From: Oegoconia quadripuncta
Lineage: Eukaryota > Arthropoda > Insecta > Lepidoptera > Autostichidae
DNA: 64,000 nt
Assembly (NCBI GenBank): GCA_949316235.1
Contig: OX438745.1
Span: forward strand, 4,841,001 to 4,905,000
Reading direction: 5' to 3'
This document shows, piece by piece, positions 62,961 to 64,000 of the stretch. The notes under the pieces were generated by a model. It was given only the letters and a program-made list of their open reading frames with translations, searched no databases and was not told the DNA's origin. The translations under genes and the position numbers were made by a program. Numbering within the stretch: position 1 is the stretch's first letter; each line of letters opens with the position of its first letter.

Positions 62961-64000
62961 CTTTTTCATATGTTATTAATATGATTAAAATTTTATATAT
63001 TGACAAAATATGGTACATGGACATCATACGAATATGTTCAGTTTAAAAAAAGATTTCGAGGAATGTTGTGAATTTGAATTTATGCAAATCGGTAAATAAA
63101 AAAAAACGTACGCGACATGCATGCGTAGTTATTACAACATATCTTCCTCAAATGAATTCACAACGTAAACACGGCACGTATTCGAGATTTTCTCACGTAC
63201 ATCACGCGCGTGGTCATGGCGAGTTGCGTGCGAGTTCAAATGGTAAACAAATAGGCTATTTGCAATATCAAATCTAGTTTACCGACGACCGCTTCGTTAA
63301 GCATCTGGTGTTATTGCGCAAGTCCATTAGTGATCCAATTAAAGGTATTGCATTGGAACAATTTAACAAATTGTTATTGTAGTTCCGTTGAACAGGTGGA
63401 CGTGGAGTTTTGTTTCCAAAAGTTAAACTAATAAAATCAATATGGCGGCTGAAATTTCAATATTTGAATCCTCAGTAATTGGCAATACAACCGACTTAAC
63501 TGAGGTTCCGTTATCTATCTGCGGAGTGCATCGCCAAATCTTCATTAGATTAGATTAAAAAACCACGCTAGCGATTATACGCTTTCAAACAAAAGAAGAA
63601 TCATCAAAATCGGTTAACAATTAACGAAGATATCGGGTAGCAAATTAAAAAAAAAGCGGGCAATTGAATACCTTCTCCTTTTCTGTAGGCAGTTAAAAAG
63701 AGCGTGCCAGAAAAAATATACCAAAATAAATCTTATGGGGTATCAAAATATGATGTTACACATTCGTAACCAAAGGGAAATAAAGAATATACTGGAATAC
63801 TCATCTTCGAATACCGGACGTTATAAACCCTCTTAAGAACCCGATGTATTCAATCTCAGGATTGACAACGCATCGACAGAACCCATAGGTAGTATTGTAT
63901 GGGTATAAAATTAACTGCTAAGGCTATTTTAAAAAGGTTAAATAATTACTGACATACGAGAACTTATACCACTATTTTTCAGCAGAAGCAAGATTTTGCG
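62961..64000. other. No recognised gene
   Basis: The last kilobase contains only short frames without motifs and no repeat I could name. Confidence 0.5.

Overview
The window looks like insect nuclear DNA, most probably from a moth or butterfly (Lepidoptera). It is AT-rich and gene-poor, and it is packed with tRNA-derived SINEs, 5'-truncated non-LTR retrotransposons, Helitron-like repeats and small inverted-repeat elements. There is no prokaryotic operon structure, no convincing true tRNA or rRNA gene, and no CRISPR array. All alignments and identities given here were made by eye.

Host genes are few. Two exons on the minus strand (18713-18970 and 16794-16953) join in frame across a GT-AG intron and encode the N-terminus and Walker A region of an insect ABCH/'ABCG23-like' ABC transporter. 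An acceptor site just before its ATG implies a 5' UTR exon further right. A small intact minus-strand ORF at 31359-31697, with a nearby poly(A) signal and no transposon resemblance, may be a second host gene. A short, apparently broken ORF at 34697-34932 may be a third.

The dominant feature is a complete BEL/Pao LTR retrotransposon (22752-29938). It has two 698-bp LTRs with no difference found by eye, a perfect CGTTT target duplication, a primer-binding site, a polypurine tract and one uninterrupted 1906-residue Gag-Pol frame holding protease, reverse transcriptase, RNase H and integrase. It must be a very recent insertion and may still be mobile. It lies about 3.8 kb upstream of the ABC start codon, possibly in that gene's 5' UTR intron or promoter region.

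The rest is a layered repeat landscape. SINE-A (about 330 bp, poly-A tail) has roughly twenty full or partial copies. SINE-B1 and B2 (tRNA-like head, TTA/TATT tail) and SINE-C (tRNA-like head, TGATGA tail) add about fifteen. LINE remnants include RTE-like C-termini with the QQW signature, Jockey/CR1-like RT C-termini, and a tandemly duplicated 395-bp LINE tail. Several nests are readable with exact target duplications: SINE-C in repeat D, SINE-B2 in an RTE remnant, a 367-bp TA-flanked element in SINE-B2, and one MITE inside another.

The least ordinary stretches are: 44710-46038, where an OTU-protease-like N-terminus runs into a 233-bp inverted repeat followed by a 48-bp minisatellite; 47215-47702, a palindromic 83-bp satellite with a 166-bp higher-order period; 52114-52465, a GC-rich retroposed block with a 14-bp target duplication; and 16091-16511, an insertion that splits a SINE and carries a coding-like ORF.
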